The position numbers were made by a program, and so were the translations under genes. Positions 29,201 to 37,368 of a DNA stretch of 64,000 nucleotides are shown here, in pieces (position 1 is the stretch's first letter; the number at the start of each line of letters is the position of its first letter). Origin of the DNA: Chthoniobacter flavus Ellin428 (lineage in GTDB: Bacteria > Verrucomicrobiota > Verrucomicrobiia > Chthoniobacterales > Chthoniobacteraceae); assembly GCF_000173075.1 (NCBI RefSeq), contig NZ_ABVL01000013.1, forward strand, positions 62,001 through 126,000, written 5' to 3'. The notes under the pieces are model-generated. The model saw nothing but the letters and a program-made list of their open reading frames with translations, did no database searches and was not told the origin of the DNA.

Positions 29201-29953
29201 TCCATTGGGATCGTTCGTGACCATCGTCTTCGACGAGTCGGTGTAACTCGTCACCTTCGGCGAAGCCATGATCCAGCCGTGGCCGGACATGATGTGGACG
29301 GTCGCGCCATTCCAATAGCCATTGGCGCGAGCCGGCAGGCTGGTGTCTGTAAACCATCCGTTGGCATTATTCGTGTAACCCGAGGTGACGACATACGACC
29401 AGTCCGGCGACGGCTTGATCGCGCTATTCTGCCATGGGAAACCGCTGCCGACATTGGGCCACCGGGCCTCGGGCTTCATGGCGCCACTTTGGAAGACCTG
29501 GTTGCCATTCCCCAGCGTGGTGGGCATGGAAGTGTAGTAGACGTTGGTGCTTTCCAGCGTCCATCCCGACATGGCGTTCGTGCCGCTGATCGTGGCGACC
29601 TCACCGGTATACGCTTTGAAGGTGATTGGCGCCGCAGCGGTACCGGAAATCGGCATCGTCACGGTCTCACGATACGTGCCGGCACGAATCAAACAGGTGT
29701 CCCCTGCCGCCATGGAACTTGCGGCTTTCTGGATCGTTTTCCAAGGCGTGCTAATGTTTTGCGCCTGCGTCGTCGTGTTCGCATCATTCCCGCTCGGCGA
29801 CACATAGTAGGTGGCCGCGTGACCTGTATCCGTCAGCCCCAGGCATCCCAGGACAAAGACCGGGAGCAGACGGGCAGCACGGAGGTGAAGCGATCGGCGT
29901 AGTGACGACAGAGGGCGGAGGGAGGCACGAGAGACGGAGGTGCGTAGGCTCAT
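26275..29953 (-). CDS. Large secreted parallel beta-helix protein with two LamG-type domains, one frameshift
   Basis: About 1226 residues. The start at 29953 gives a signal peptide ending GLTDTGHAA. Residues about 28-640 form a right-handed beta-helix: ATYYVSPSGNDANTTTQAQN is the usual DUF1565-like entry, and many short N-rich turns follow (NNYFHDSGYVPTWDAM, NTFRNSGRAEMGNPG). A jelly-roll segment (about 660-810, VVDGSFESGNLSPNWTTTGS) and two concanavalin-like LamG domains end the protein; these share ASNNNNGWLQKG and VDRENGV/VDRTAGVVSRYRNGVL. An extra base near 26625 shifts the last 118 residues, which continue the second LamG. It is probably a polysaccharide lyase or glycan-binding cell-surface protein; no catalytic residues are certain. 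A histidine kinase/response regulator pair lies directly upstream. Confidence 0.85.
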
Positions 29954-30052
29954 GGTGGGGTGGTGGTTTGAAAGAAACCGCCGCGGCGGAATTGCCGCTA
30001 ACGTAGCGCCCATCATGACCGACCATCAGCGGCGGTCTATTATGCGGAAGTA

Positions 30053-30694
30053 TTATACGGAGCCATCCAGATGGATGATGCCGTGGCGCAAAGCCTCCAT
30101 CACCGCTTGCGAACGATCCAGCACCCCCATCTTCGATAGCAAATGGCTCACATGAATTTTCGCCGTAATCTCGGCGATGCCCAATGCCATGCCGATCTCC
30201 TTGTTGCTGCAGCCCCGGGCGAGCAGCCGGATGACTTCGAGTTCCCGCGGCGTCAGCGGCGCACGCTTCTCGTGTTGCAAGAGCGCGGTCTGCACTTCTT
30301 GTGGGAGATATTCCTGACCATCGTGGACCGCCCGGATGGCGCGGAGCATCTCCTGCCGTGGCATATTCTTCATCACGTAGGAACGCGCTCCGGCGCTGAG
30401 TGCTTGATGAATATCATCGTCTCCCTGGCGGGTGGTGAGCGCGATGATGCGCGCTTCCGGAAATTCGCGGCAGATCGTGCGAATGGCTGCCACTCCATCG
30501 AGACGGGGAAGGGAGAGGTCCATCAAGGTGATATCCGGAAGATGCGCGCGGTATTGTTCGATGGCTTCGCCGCCGTCCGCCGCCTCGGCGATCACCGCGA
30601 TGTCTCCTTCCGGTTTCAAGCAGGCACGCAACCCCATGAGGATGGCGAAATGGTCATCGACCAGCATGACGCGAATTTTTGCGGAGGTCTTCAT
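30053..30694 (-). CDS. NarL/FixJ-family response regulator
   Basis: A 213-residue DNA-binding regulator. The receiver domain (residues 6-125) has the acidic pair D13-D14, phospho-acceptor D59 in ITLMDLSLPRLDG, the threonine in IIALTTRQ and the lysine in SYVMKN. The C-terminal LuxR-type helix-turn-helix is LTPRELEVIRLLARGCSNKE, IGMALGIAEITAKIHVSHLL. It starts 10 bp after the histidine kinase gene, its presumed partner, and precedes the large beta-helix gene by 99 bp, a likely regulatory target. Confidence 0.95.
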   Translation of the reverse strand: MKTSAKIRVMLVDDHFAILMGLRACLKPEGDIAVIAEAADGGEAIEQYRAHLPDITLMDLSLPRLDGVAAIRTICREFPEARIIALTTRQGDDDIHQALSAGARSYVMKNMPRQEMLRAIRAVHDGQEYLPQEVQTALLQHEKRAPLTPRELEVIRLLARGCSNKEIGMALGIAEITAKIHVSHLLSKMGVLDRSQAVMEALRHGIIHLDGSV

Positions 30695-30703
30695 CGGCGT
30701 GGT

Positions 30704-32797
30704 TTAGTTGACACTGGAAAACGAACCGGCATTACGCAGCACCACCTCCACCACCGATCCCGTCCCCGGCGTGCTCTGCACGGAGAGCCGGCCGCCGATT
30801 CGCTCCACGCGTTCCCGCATTCCCATGAGTCCGAAGCGGGCGGTGTTTTGCGAACGCGCCTCCACGTCGAAGCCGCAGCCATCGTCTTCCACGCGCATCG
30901 TCAGAGTGTCTCCTTCGTAGCGTAGCGCGATGCTGATTCTCTTCGGCGCGGCGTGACGGACGGCGTTGCTCATTGCTTCCTGGCCGATGCGCAAAAGGTG
31001 GTGCTCGATCACTCCCGGCAATCGCCGCACGGGGCCATACTCCTTGCACTCCGGCACCGCGCCACAATGCGCCGCGCTCAACTGGAGGGCTTCCTCCAGC
31101 GCCGGCCCAAGGCCGCGCTCGACGAGCGTGCCGGATCGCAGATCCCAGACGGCGTGGTGCATGTCCGCCTGACTGCGCCGCACCTGGCGCACCGCGGCTT
31201 CGAAATTCTCGCGGACCATCGGCTCGAGTTCGAGCGCCCGGTCGGTGATGACTTCGAAATGCATGCCGATCGCGGCGAGGTCCTGCTCGACAGTATCGTG
31301 CAGTTCGCGGGCGATGCGCTCCCGTTCGTTAAGCGCGGCTTCGGCGCGCAAGCGGTCGGAGATGATCGCCGTTTGCAACCGGACCCGATGCCGCAGCATG
31401 GCCACCCAGCACATGGCGCCGACCAACAGGCCCGTAACCACGGCCAGCAACCAAGCCGCGCGCTGCTGGGTCCACCAGTCCGGCGGCTTCACGACATGCA
31501 CGTCGTCCGGCGATGGAAGCAGGAGTTCGAAAGCAGAGACCGGCCAATCGCCCAACACCGGCCGATGCTCGCCCATCTGCAAGCGGCAGATGCCGGTGAG
31601 GGACAGGATGCTATCGTTGGCCAGCGAAGAAACTCCGTCATCGGACGGCGAGAGACGCGCATTGAAGAGAACCTCGCCCGCTTTCATGACCAGCAGTTCC
31701 TCTCCCTTTCTCCGCGACTGCTCGACCAACTGCGCCTGTAATCGTACGAGCCTTCGGTCAAGCCGCCCCTCCAGCAACTGGCCGGCGGTGACATCGATCG
31801 GCTTGGGGGGCAGCCCCCGGCCGACGCGGCGGAAGATCGCATCCTCGAGGCGTGGAAAGGAATATTCGCTCCACAGCGGGAACCCCAGCACCTCCACGCG
31901 GTCGCCCACATGCAGCATACCGGCCTCGCGGCTGAGCACTTCCAAACCACTCGTTTCGTCCTCGATAAAGCACGACTGGCCCGGCTGGTGATAGAGGACG
32001 GTGCCACTCACCTTGACGCGCCGATCATGCGTCGAGCCCTGCACAAATTGCATGATCTGGCGGATCGGCTTGGCCGGCGCCGCGTACGGCTCGGCAGAGG
32101 GATATTCCTCGCGAACGACATCGTCCAACGTCAACGCACTGAGCCCAACCCCGCAGAGCTGACGCTGCTTGTTGAAAGTGGAACTGCACACGCCGCGGAC
32201 CCGCACCACGCTATCGATCCACTGCTCCGGATGCTCCGGCGCCAGCCCTTCGATCACCGTGGGCAGCTTTCCGCCACCGGAGGCGATCTGCATGACGAAT
32301 TGCTGCCGGCCCTGCTGATAAATCGCCCGGACCACACCGCGCACCTCCACACGCTGGCAGGCTTGTTGACCCGACATCAATTGGTCGTAACGCATCGGCT
32401 TTGCCTCTGGCAAAGGTGCAAAGCCGGTAACCTCGATGTGCGACGCCATAATGTTGGCCACATAGCCACCGGGGCTGCTCCATCCATCCACCGTGACGAT
32501 CTGACCGGGACGGGCCTTGAAATCGACAGCGGGCGTGGTCTTCAGACAAGCACACGCGCCCGTTTCATCCTGCAGAACGAACCACGAAAGTTTCGCCCGG
32601 CAGTAGGTCACCACCGCGGAGAGATGAATCGGATAGGAATACGCCGCCTGCTCTTCACTCAGAGCGCGGATTTGGCCCACCGTCGTCAAGGTCGGCAAAT
32701 TTTCCGCCTTCGCCGGCCACATCGGAAACAACAAGACCAGCAGCGTGAATGAAAGGACCATCTGCACGCGGCGAGCAGTGAATGAGGGGGGATTCAT
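30704..32797 (-). CDS. Membrane sensor histidine kinase with extracytoplasmic OB-fold repeats (NarX/DesK-type core)
   Basis: A 697-residue kinase. After an N-terminal signal/anchor (MVLSFTLLVLLFPMWPAKA), about 380 residues face the periplasm and contain several OB-like units recognisable by SWFVLQDETGACAC, QFVMQIASGGGKLPTV and SCFIEDETSGLEVLS. A membrane helix (AAWLLAVVTGLLVGAMCWVAML) leads to a HisKA_3 box RIARELHDTVEQDLAAIGMH with phospho-acceptor H500. An HATPase_c domain follows with GQEAMSNAVRHAAPKRI, EDDGCGFD and GLMGMRERVERIGG. It forms an operon with the response regulator. The OB-like sensor suggests recognition of an extracellular polymer or oligosaccharide; the ligand is unknown. 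Confidence 0.92.
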   Translation of the reverse strand: MNPPSFTARRVQMVLSFTLLVLLFPMWPAKAENLPTLTTVGQIRALSEEQAAYSYPIHLSAVVTYCRAKLSWFVLQDETGACACLKTTPAVDFKARPGQIVTVDGWSSPGGYVANIMASHIEVTGFAPLPEAKPMRYDQLMSGQQACQRVEVRGVVRAIYQQGRQQFVMQIASGGGKLPTVIEGLAPEHPEQWIDSVVRVRGVCSSTFNKQRQLCGVGLSALTLDDVVREEYPSAEPYAAPAKPIRQIMQFVQGSTHDRRVKVSGTVLYHQPGQSCFIEDETSGLEVLSREAGMLHVGDRVEVLGFPLWSEYSFPRLEDAIFRRVGRGLPPKPIDVTAGQLLEGRLDRRLVRLQAQLVEQSRRKGEELLVMKAGEVLFNARLSPSDDGVSSLANDSILSLTGICRLQMGEHRPVLGDWPVSAFELLLPSPDDVHVVKPPDWWTQQRAAWLLAVVTGLLVGAMCWVAMLRHRVRLQTAIISDRLRAEAALNERERIARELHDTVEQDLAAIGMHFEVITDRALELEPMVRENFEAAVRQVRRSQADMHHAVWDLRSGTLVERGLGPALEEALQLSAAHCGAVPECKEYGPVRRLPGVIEHHLLRIGQEAMSNAVRHAAPKRISIALRYEGDTLTMRVEDDGCGFDVEARSQNTARFGLMGMRERVERIGGRLSVQSTPGTGSVVEVVLRNAGSFSSVN

Positions 32798-33010
32798 TCG
32801 AGGGGGCCATCATCCTTGCAAAATGCGCCGCGTTTGCACAAGCGATTCCGTCGTCTCGACCGGCCTCAAAAGCCCTCGGGTTAAAGCAAGGTCATGATCT
32901 CAGCAAGCCGGCAGAGACTGAACGAGGAAGCCGCCATACAGCGAAACACCGTGAGTCGTCTTCCAGAATTCGTCGATTCGAGAGGTGCTACTCTCCGCAT
33001 CCTATACCAC

Positions 33011-33562
33011 CTACACACTGTGCGAAGGGGCCCCGTGAAACTCTTCGGCCGTGATTTGTTCGACGCGCGAGAAGTGCGGGTTTTTCCGGCAGGATTCGAT
33101 GAAAGTCTGCAGTGCCTCGGGCCGGGACAGCGTGAGACGCAGATATTGCGAGTCTCCGGCTCGCTTGCGCGATGAGCCGAGGATGAAGTCGGCATCAAAA
33201 TCGGGGAATAGATTAAATTGGTAATAAGCTGCCTGCTCGTCGCGAAAGACGAGCCGCAGATAGTGCTCGCTCGGCTCTGCGAGAGGTTCGCTGGCTTTGG
33301 CGCGGCCGCCCCTTCTCGCACCTTCGTGGCTGCGAAAAGCGATCAAATGAGAATGGCTGCCGTCGGGAAGATCGCGAAGAAGCGCCGAAAGCTGCGCCGA
33401 AAATTCCGGCGATTGATCATCAATACGCGCGAGTAATTCAAACAACGCCCGGGCAGTGAGACGATTGGCCACCTCGCGAATCCGGGTATCCACATCGAGA
33501 CCATAGACCTCCCGACGATGCAGAACGATATCAGCAATTTGCTCGGCGGATGGGCAGGACAT
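33011..33562 (-). CDS. Hypothetical protein downstream of lpxA
   Basis: A 183-residue cytosolic protein, if started at 33562 (an ATG 36 bp further upstream is possible). It is mostly helical at the N-terminus (AEQIADIVLHRREVYGLDVD, RLTARALFELLARIDD), then basic and loop-rich, then beta (YLRLVFRDEQAAYYQFNLFP, SQYLRLTLSRPEALQTFIES). I do not recognise the family. It sits 74 bp past the end of lpxA on the same strand and may be the last gene of that operon. About 210 bp between it and the histidine kinase gene contain nothing I can support. Confidence 0.6.
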   Translation of the reverse strand: MSCPSAEQIADIVLHRREVYGLDVDTRIREVANRLTARALFELLARIDDQSPEFSAQLSALLRDLPDGSHSHLIAFRSHEGARRGGRAKASEPLAEPSEHYLRLVFRDEQAAYYQFNLFPDFDADFILGSSRKRAGDSQYLRLTLSRPEALQTFIESCRKNPHFSRVEQITAEEFHGAPSHSV

Positions 33563-33636
33563 GCAACCCAGAAGCCCCGGTAGCCAAGGCCAGCTCAAGA
33601 GAAAAGAACGGCGCGGGGGCCCCGCTGAGCGCTCTG

Positions 33637-34413
33637 TTACTTGATAATCCCCCGCGGGCTACTGGTCACGAAGGCGACCAACTGCGTGACTTCCGGCGTT
33701 TCCGGCAGGTCGGTGCGGATTTGCTCGACCGCTTGCTGGAGGTTGAGCGCGGAACGGTAGATGAGGCGATACGCTTCCTTGATGGCCCGGTGCGTCTGGT
33801 CGGAAAAGCCGTGCCGTTCGAGGGCCACTTTGTTGTAGCTGCGGACCTTGGCGGGGTTGCCGTCGGCGATCATGAACGGCGGCACATCCTGGACGATCTT
33901 CGAGCAGCCGCCGGTGAGCGCATAGGCGCCGATGCGACAGAATTGATGGATCGCTGTCAACCCGCCGATGATCGCGTAATCGCCGACCTCGACGTGTCCG
34001 GCAAGCGTGCCGTTGTTGGAAAAGATGACGTTGTTCCCGACGATGCAGTCGTGCGCGATATGCGAATAGGCGAGGAAATTGCCGCCGTTGCCGACGCGCG
34101 TGACGAGGCCCTTACCCGTGCCACGATGCACGGTGACGAATTCGCGAAAGGTATTGCCGTCGCCAACCGAAAGATAAGTCGGCTCGCCGGCGTATTTCAG
34201 GTCCTGCGTTTGCTGGCCGATGGAAGTGAAGGCGTAGAAGCGGTTCCCCTGCCCGATCTTGCTCGGACCATTGAGGCTCACGTGATGCTGCAGCCAGCAA
34301 TCGGGGCCAAGCTCGACATTCGGCCCGACGACGCAGTACGGCCCGATCTCGCAGCCTTCGCCGATCTGCGCTTCCGGATCGATAACGGCAGTGGGATGAA
34401 TCCGCGTGCTCAC
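33637..34413 (-). CDS. lpxA: Acyl-ACP--UDP-N-acetylglucosamine O-acyltransferase
   Basis: First enzyme of lipid A synthesis, attaching a 3-hydroxyacyl chain to UDP-GlcNAc in the cytosol. The 258 residues show the left-handed beta-helix hexapeptide repeats from IHPTAVIDPEAQIGEGCEIG on, the catalytic histidine in YSHIAHDCIVGNN, the acyl-ruler region AIIGGLTAIHQFCRIGAYAL, and the helical C-terminal domain DQTHRAIKEAYRLIYRSALN. Length equals the family norm. Its ATG overlaps the stop of the LpxC-FabZ gene by 4 bp, so both are translated together. Confidence 0.96.
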   Translation of the reverse strand: MSTRIHPTAVIDPEAQIGEGCEIGPYCVVGPNVELGPDCWLQHHVSLNGPSKIGQGNRFYAFTSIGQQTQDLKYAGEPTYLSVGDGNTFREFVTVHRGTGKGLVTRVGNGGNFLAYSHIAHDCIVGNNVIFSNNGTLAGHVEVGDYAIIGGLTAIHQFCRIGAYALTGGCSKIVQDVPPFMIADGNPAKVRSYNKVALERHGFSDQTHRAIKEAYRLIYRSALNLQQAVEQIRTDLPETPEVTQLVAFVTSSPRGIIK

Positions 34414-35717
34414 GAATCAACAATGCCAAACATCATCTCTGCCTCCGAGACCACCTCGCCATTCACGAGGCAGCGGCCTCGCGCCTTCATAATCGCGCGC
34501 TTCTTCTGCATGAGCTCGACTTCGATGAACAACGTGTCGCCGGGAACGACGGGCTTGCGGAATTTCACCGAGTCCGCGCTCATGAAGTAGCCGATCTTAC
34601 CGGTCACATTCACATGTTTGAAAAGCAACACACTGCCCGCCTGTGCCATGGCCTCGAGTTGCAGCACGCCAGGCATGATCGGGTGTCCCGGAAAGTGACC
34701 TTGGAAGAACGGCTCATTCATCGAGACGGACTTGATGGCCGTGCAGCGGTCTTCGCTGAGTTGCACCACGCGATCGACCATCAGGAATGGATAGCGATGC
34801 GGCAGCACCTTCATCACGTCCATCACGTCGAGAATGTCGCCGCCCTTCGGCGTCACCGTCGGCGGCACCATCGCCGCCGTCCGCGCGAGTTGCTTGGACA
34901 GGGCGCGCGCCAGATCGGTATTCGCCCCGTGACCGGGTTTGACGGCGATGATGTGGCCTTTGATCGGCCGCCCGATGAGCGCAAGGTCACCGACGATGTC
35001 GAGAATCTGTGCCGGGCAAATTCTTCGCAGAAAGCGCATCGGCTCCTTGCTGTGCACGGATTCGCCCTGCACCACCACCGCGTTCTCCAGGCTGCCGCCC
35101 TTGATCAGGCCCTTGTCCATCAGCGGCTTCACGTCCTCGTAATAGACAAACGTGCGAGCCGGGGCGATTTCCTTCTCGTAAATCGCGGGCGTGATTTCGG
35201 TGGAATAAAATTGGGTGAAGCGGCCATCCGGGCCGACCTGCGTGCAGGAAATACGGAAGGCCGAATCCGGCACGATGGTCATCAGCGAGCCACCCTTGGT
35301 CTCGAGGAAGACCGTCTCGGACACGTGAAACTCCGCGCGTTGCGCAGGCTGCTCGACGATGCCGGCTTTCTTGATGAGCTCGACATAGGGCTGCGCGCTG
35401 CCATCGCCGATCGGCGGTTCATTGGCGTCCATCTCGATGAGCGCATTGTCCACGCCCATGCCGGAGAGCGCGGAGAGCACGTGCTCGACCGTGTGCACTT
35501 TCACGCTGCCTTCCGCGATGGTCGTGGAGCGCTCCACGGTCTTCACGTTTTCAACCTTGGCGTCGATGATGGGTTCGTCCGCGAGATCCTTGCGCTTGAA
35601 CTTGCGGCCGTGTCCCGGCGGTGCAGGGTGCACAGTGAGGGTCACCTTCTCGCCGGTGTGAAGGGACGAGCCGCTGATGCTGGCGGATTTGGCGAGGGTG
35701 GTTTGCAAAGAACTCAT
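34410..35717 (-). CDS. lpxC/fabZ: Fused UDP-3-O-acyl-GlcNAc deacetylase / 3-hydroxyacyl-ACP dehydratase
   Basis: A 435-residue fusion. The LpxC half (residues 1-285) has HTVEHVLSALSGMGVDN with a zinc-binding histidine pair; the FabZ half (290-435) has LPHRYPFLMVDRV with the catalytic histidine and NEPFFQGHFPGHPIMPGV with the second active-site region. This fusion is known from Bacteroidetes and from PVC bacteria. In LpxC the third zinc-site motif should read RHKILD. Here the sequence reads FLRRICPAQILD, because three bases are missing from doubled bases at about 35008, 35027 and 35030. Adding them back restores a normal F-PAEEFARHKILDIVGD segment and keeps the frame. The enzyme is therefore probably intact in the organism. 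Confidence 0.94.
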   Translation of the reverse strand: MSSLQTTLAKSASISGSSLHTGEKVTLTVHPAPPGHGRKFKRKDLADEPIIDAKVENVKTVERSTTIAEGSVKVHTVEHVLSALSGMGVDNALIEMDANEPPIGDGSAQPYVELIKKAGIVEQPAQRAEFHVSETVFLETKGGSLMTIVPDSAFRISCTQVGPDGRFTQFYSTEITPAIYEKEIAPARTFVYYEDVKPLMDKGLIKGGSLENAVVVQGESVHSKEPMRFLRRICPAQILDIVGDLALIGRPIKGHIIAVKPGHGANTDLARALSKQLARTAAMVPPTVTPKGGDILDVMDVMKVLPHRYPFLMVDRVVQLSEDRCTAIKSVSMNEPFFQGHFPGHPIMPGVLQLEAMAQAGSVLLFKHVNVTGKIGYFMSADSVKFRKPVVPGDTLFIEVELMQKKRAIMKARGRCLVNGEVVSEAEMMFGIVDS

Positions 35718-35790
35718 GCGGTCGGTGAAAAGAAGGGGGTCGTATATGGACGACAAACTTCCTCCCGACAAGCCCCTTGTGACCGATTAT

Positions 35791-36270
35791 TCAATCCTTG
35801 CCTTCCACCGGGAAGAGCAACGAGTCGACGTAGCGCTGGTTGCTCGTGCGCAGGCGGCTGACCAAACTGCGGCCGATGGCGATGAGAAATTTAAAAGCGG
35901 CGGTGGGATAGACGCCGGCCAGGGCAGCAATGGAGGCCTGAGTAATCTTGAGCAGCATCCCATTGCCCTGGGCGATGACGTCCGCCGAACGCGGGCCGCT
36001 ATCCACCAGCGCGATCTCCCCGAAAAAGTCGCCGCTCCGCAGCGTGGCCAGGGCGATATCCCGCGTGCCACGGTGATGCACCACGCGCACTTCGCCATCC
36101 ACGACGATGTACATGCAGTCGCCGGGCTCATCCTGACGCACCACCACTTCCCCGTCCTTCACGCTCACCTGGTCGAGCAGATCAATGAGTTCCCCAAACT
36201 CGAGGGCGGTGAACTCGACGAAAAGAGCATTGTCTTTGAGTTTGCTCCGGATGTCGCTGATGTTGCTCAT
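35791..36270 (-). CDS. Single-domain cyclic-nucleotide-binding protein
   Basis: A 159-residue cytosolic protein consisting of one CNB domain and no helix-turn-helix. The beta-roll is visible (GEVVVRQDEPGDCMYIVVDG), and the phosphate-binding cassette is well conserved as FFGEIALVDSGPRSADV, with the Glu and Arg that contact cyclic nucleotide. A C-terminal helix (AFKFLIAIGRSLVSRLRTSN) follows. It overlaps the upstream ABC ATPase gene by 4 bp and precedes lpxC/fabZ by 73 bp. It may relay a cyclic-nucleotide signal to the transporter. The adenylate cyclase encoded at 41761-42687 is the obvious possible source. Confidence 0.88.
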   Translation of the reverse strand: MSNISDIRSKLKDNALFVEFTALEFGELIDLLDQVSVKDGEVVVRQDEPGDCMYIVVDGEVRVVHHRGTRDIALATLRSGDFFGEIALVDSGPRSADVIAQGNGMLLKITQASIAALAGVYPTAAFKFLIAIGRSLVSRLRTSNQRYVDSLLFPVEGKD

Positions 36271-36929
36271 GGATGGTGGGAGATTTTTCCGTCGCGCAGA
36301 CGGATGCAGCGCGAGGCTTGACGCGCGATTTCTTCGCTGTGCGTGACGACTAGCATTGTCGTTCGGCGCTGAGAAGAAATCTTTTGCAGCAGCTCCATGA
36401 TCTGGCCGGCATTGGCCGAATCGAGGTTCCCCGTGGGCTCATCCGCCAGTAAAACCGCCGGGTCGTGGACCAGTGCGCGGGCGATCGCCGTGCGCTGCAA
36501 CTGCCCTCCGCTAAGCTGGTGCATCCCGTGCTGCGCCCGGTCGCCGAGGCCGACCAATTCGATGATCTCCCCAGCCTTCGCCCGAGCAGCGGGATACGCA
36601 TCCCCACGCAGCAATAACGGCAGGCAGACGTTCTCCGTGACGGTCATCGTCGGCAGCAAGTGGAAGAACTGGAAGACGATGCCGATCTTCGTCCGGCGAT
36701 ACGCCGTCAATTCCGCGTCGTCCGCTCCGTGCAATGGCAGACCGTCGACGACGATCTCGCCCGAGGTCGCCGTATCGAGGCCGCCGATCAAATGCATGAG
36801 CGTGCTCTTGCCACAGCCACTCGGCCCGGTAATGGCCACAAACTCCCCCTCAGCGATTTCGAGCGAGACATCATCCAGCGCCGTGACGGCGGCGGAATAG
36901 CGGCGGGTGACGTGGCGGATGTGGATCAC
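36267..36929 (-). CDS. ABC transporter ATP-binding protein (LolD/MacB type), without adjacent permease
   Basis: A 220-residue ATPase of the lipoprotein-release/macrolide-export class. Walker A is GPSGCGKSTL, the Q-loop region is KIGIVFQFFHLLPTMTVTEN, the signature LSGGQLQRTAIARAL and Walker B VLLADEPTGNLD, followed by the H-loop VVTHSEEIA. No FtsX-like permease gene adjoins it in this window, so the membrane partner must be elsewhere. Its stop overlaps the start of the CNB protein, and the operon continues into lipid A genes, which suggests a role at the envelope. Confidence 0.92.
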   Translation of the reverse strand: MIHIRHVTRRYSAAVTALDDVSLEIAEGEFVAITGPSGCGKSTLMHLIGGLDTATSGEIVVDGLPLHGADDAELTAYRRTKIGIVFQFFHLLPTMTVTENVCLPLLLRGDAYPAARAKAGEIIELVGLGDRAQHGMHQLSGGQLQRTAIARALVHDPAVLLADEPTGNLDSANAGQIMELLQKISSQRRTTMLVVTHSEEIARQASRCIRLRDGKISHHP

Positions 36930-36943
36930 GCTTAGCGACTATC

Positions 36944-37022
36944 TTATTGCCCGGCCAACAACGCTTTAAATCCCGCCTGTTCAAAGTGCCGATCCCCGGT
37001 CAGCGCCTCTCCGAGCCCCTCA
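36944..37022 (-). pseudogene. C-terminal remnant of a PIN-domain (VapC-like) toxin
   Basis: Immediately after the antitoxin stop, in another frame, the minus strand reads EGLGEALTGDRHFEQAGFKA then LLAGQ and a stop at 36944. The pattern ALTxDxHFEQAGFxxLL is the characteristic end of VapC-type PIN toxins. The rest of the toxin (about 110 residues with the acidic active site) is absent, so an internal deletion seems to have joined the antitoxin end to the toxin tail. Confidence 0.75.
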
Positions 37023-37232
37023 TCCTTCAGTGCCATGGATGTAGTGGTCGTGTTCCGCCGCAAAATCTTCCGGCCCCTCAATGGCTCCTGCGTATTTTTT
37101 CATCCAGTCCAACGCATTCTGAGGTTTGGACGCCGCGTCTTCCTCCAATAACGTAACCTCAACACGCGTACCATCCGGCACATGCACGGGAAGTTTGATC
37201 GTGCCGTTCTCGACGATGGCGGTGATGCTCAT
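37020..37232 (-). CDS. Antitoxin of the AF2212/DUF104-like type, orphaned
   Basis: A 70-residue protein starting MSITAIVENGTIKLPVHVPD, which is the AbrB-like strand pattern (AxVENGxIKLPxxVPDGTxVxVxLxE) of antitoxins paired with PIN toxins. The C-terminal tail, with NALDWMKKYAGAIEGPEDF and ending DHYIHGTEG, would bind the toxin. Its partner is reduced to a short 3' fragment directly downstream. The region from 37233 to 37368 upstream is AT-rich and holds its promoter and that of the divergent pseudouridine synthase gene. Confidence 0.8.
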   Translation of the reverse strand: MSITAIVENGTIKLPVHVPDGTRVEVTLLEEDAASKPQNALDWMKKYAGAIEGPEDFAAEHDHYIHGTEG

Positions 37233-37368
37233 ATCAACATCATGCAATGTGATATATCGACCGTCAACGCCAGCGCAGCGTCCGCCAGGGAACGGCTCGT
37301 CACATTTATTCGTCACCGAGATTGATGCTGGTGCGTGAAATGCCGACATTCGTCGTGCACCAAACCCT

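Noticed and set aside
28535..29902. 455-codon plus-strand frame opposite the beta-helix gene
   Set aside because: Antisense of a repetitive secreted protein with clear signal peptide and domains on the other strand.
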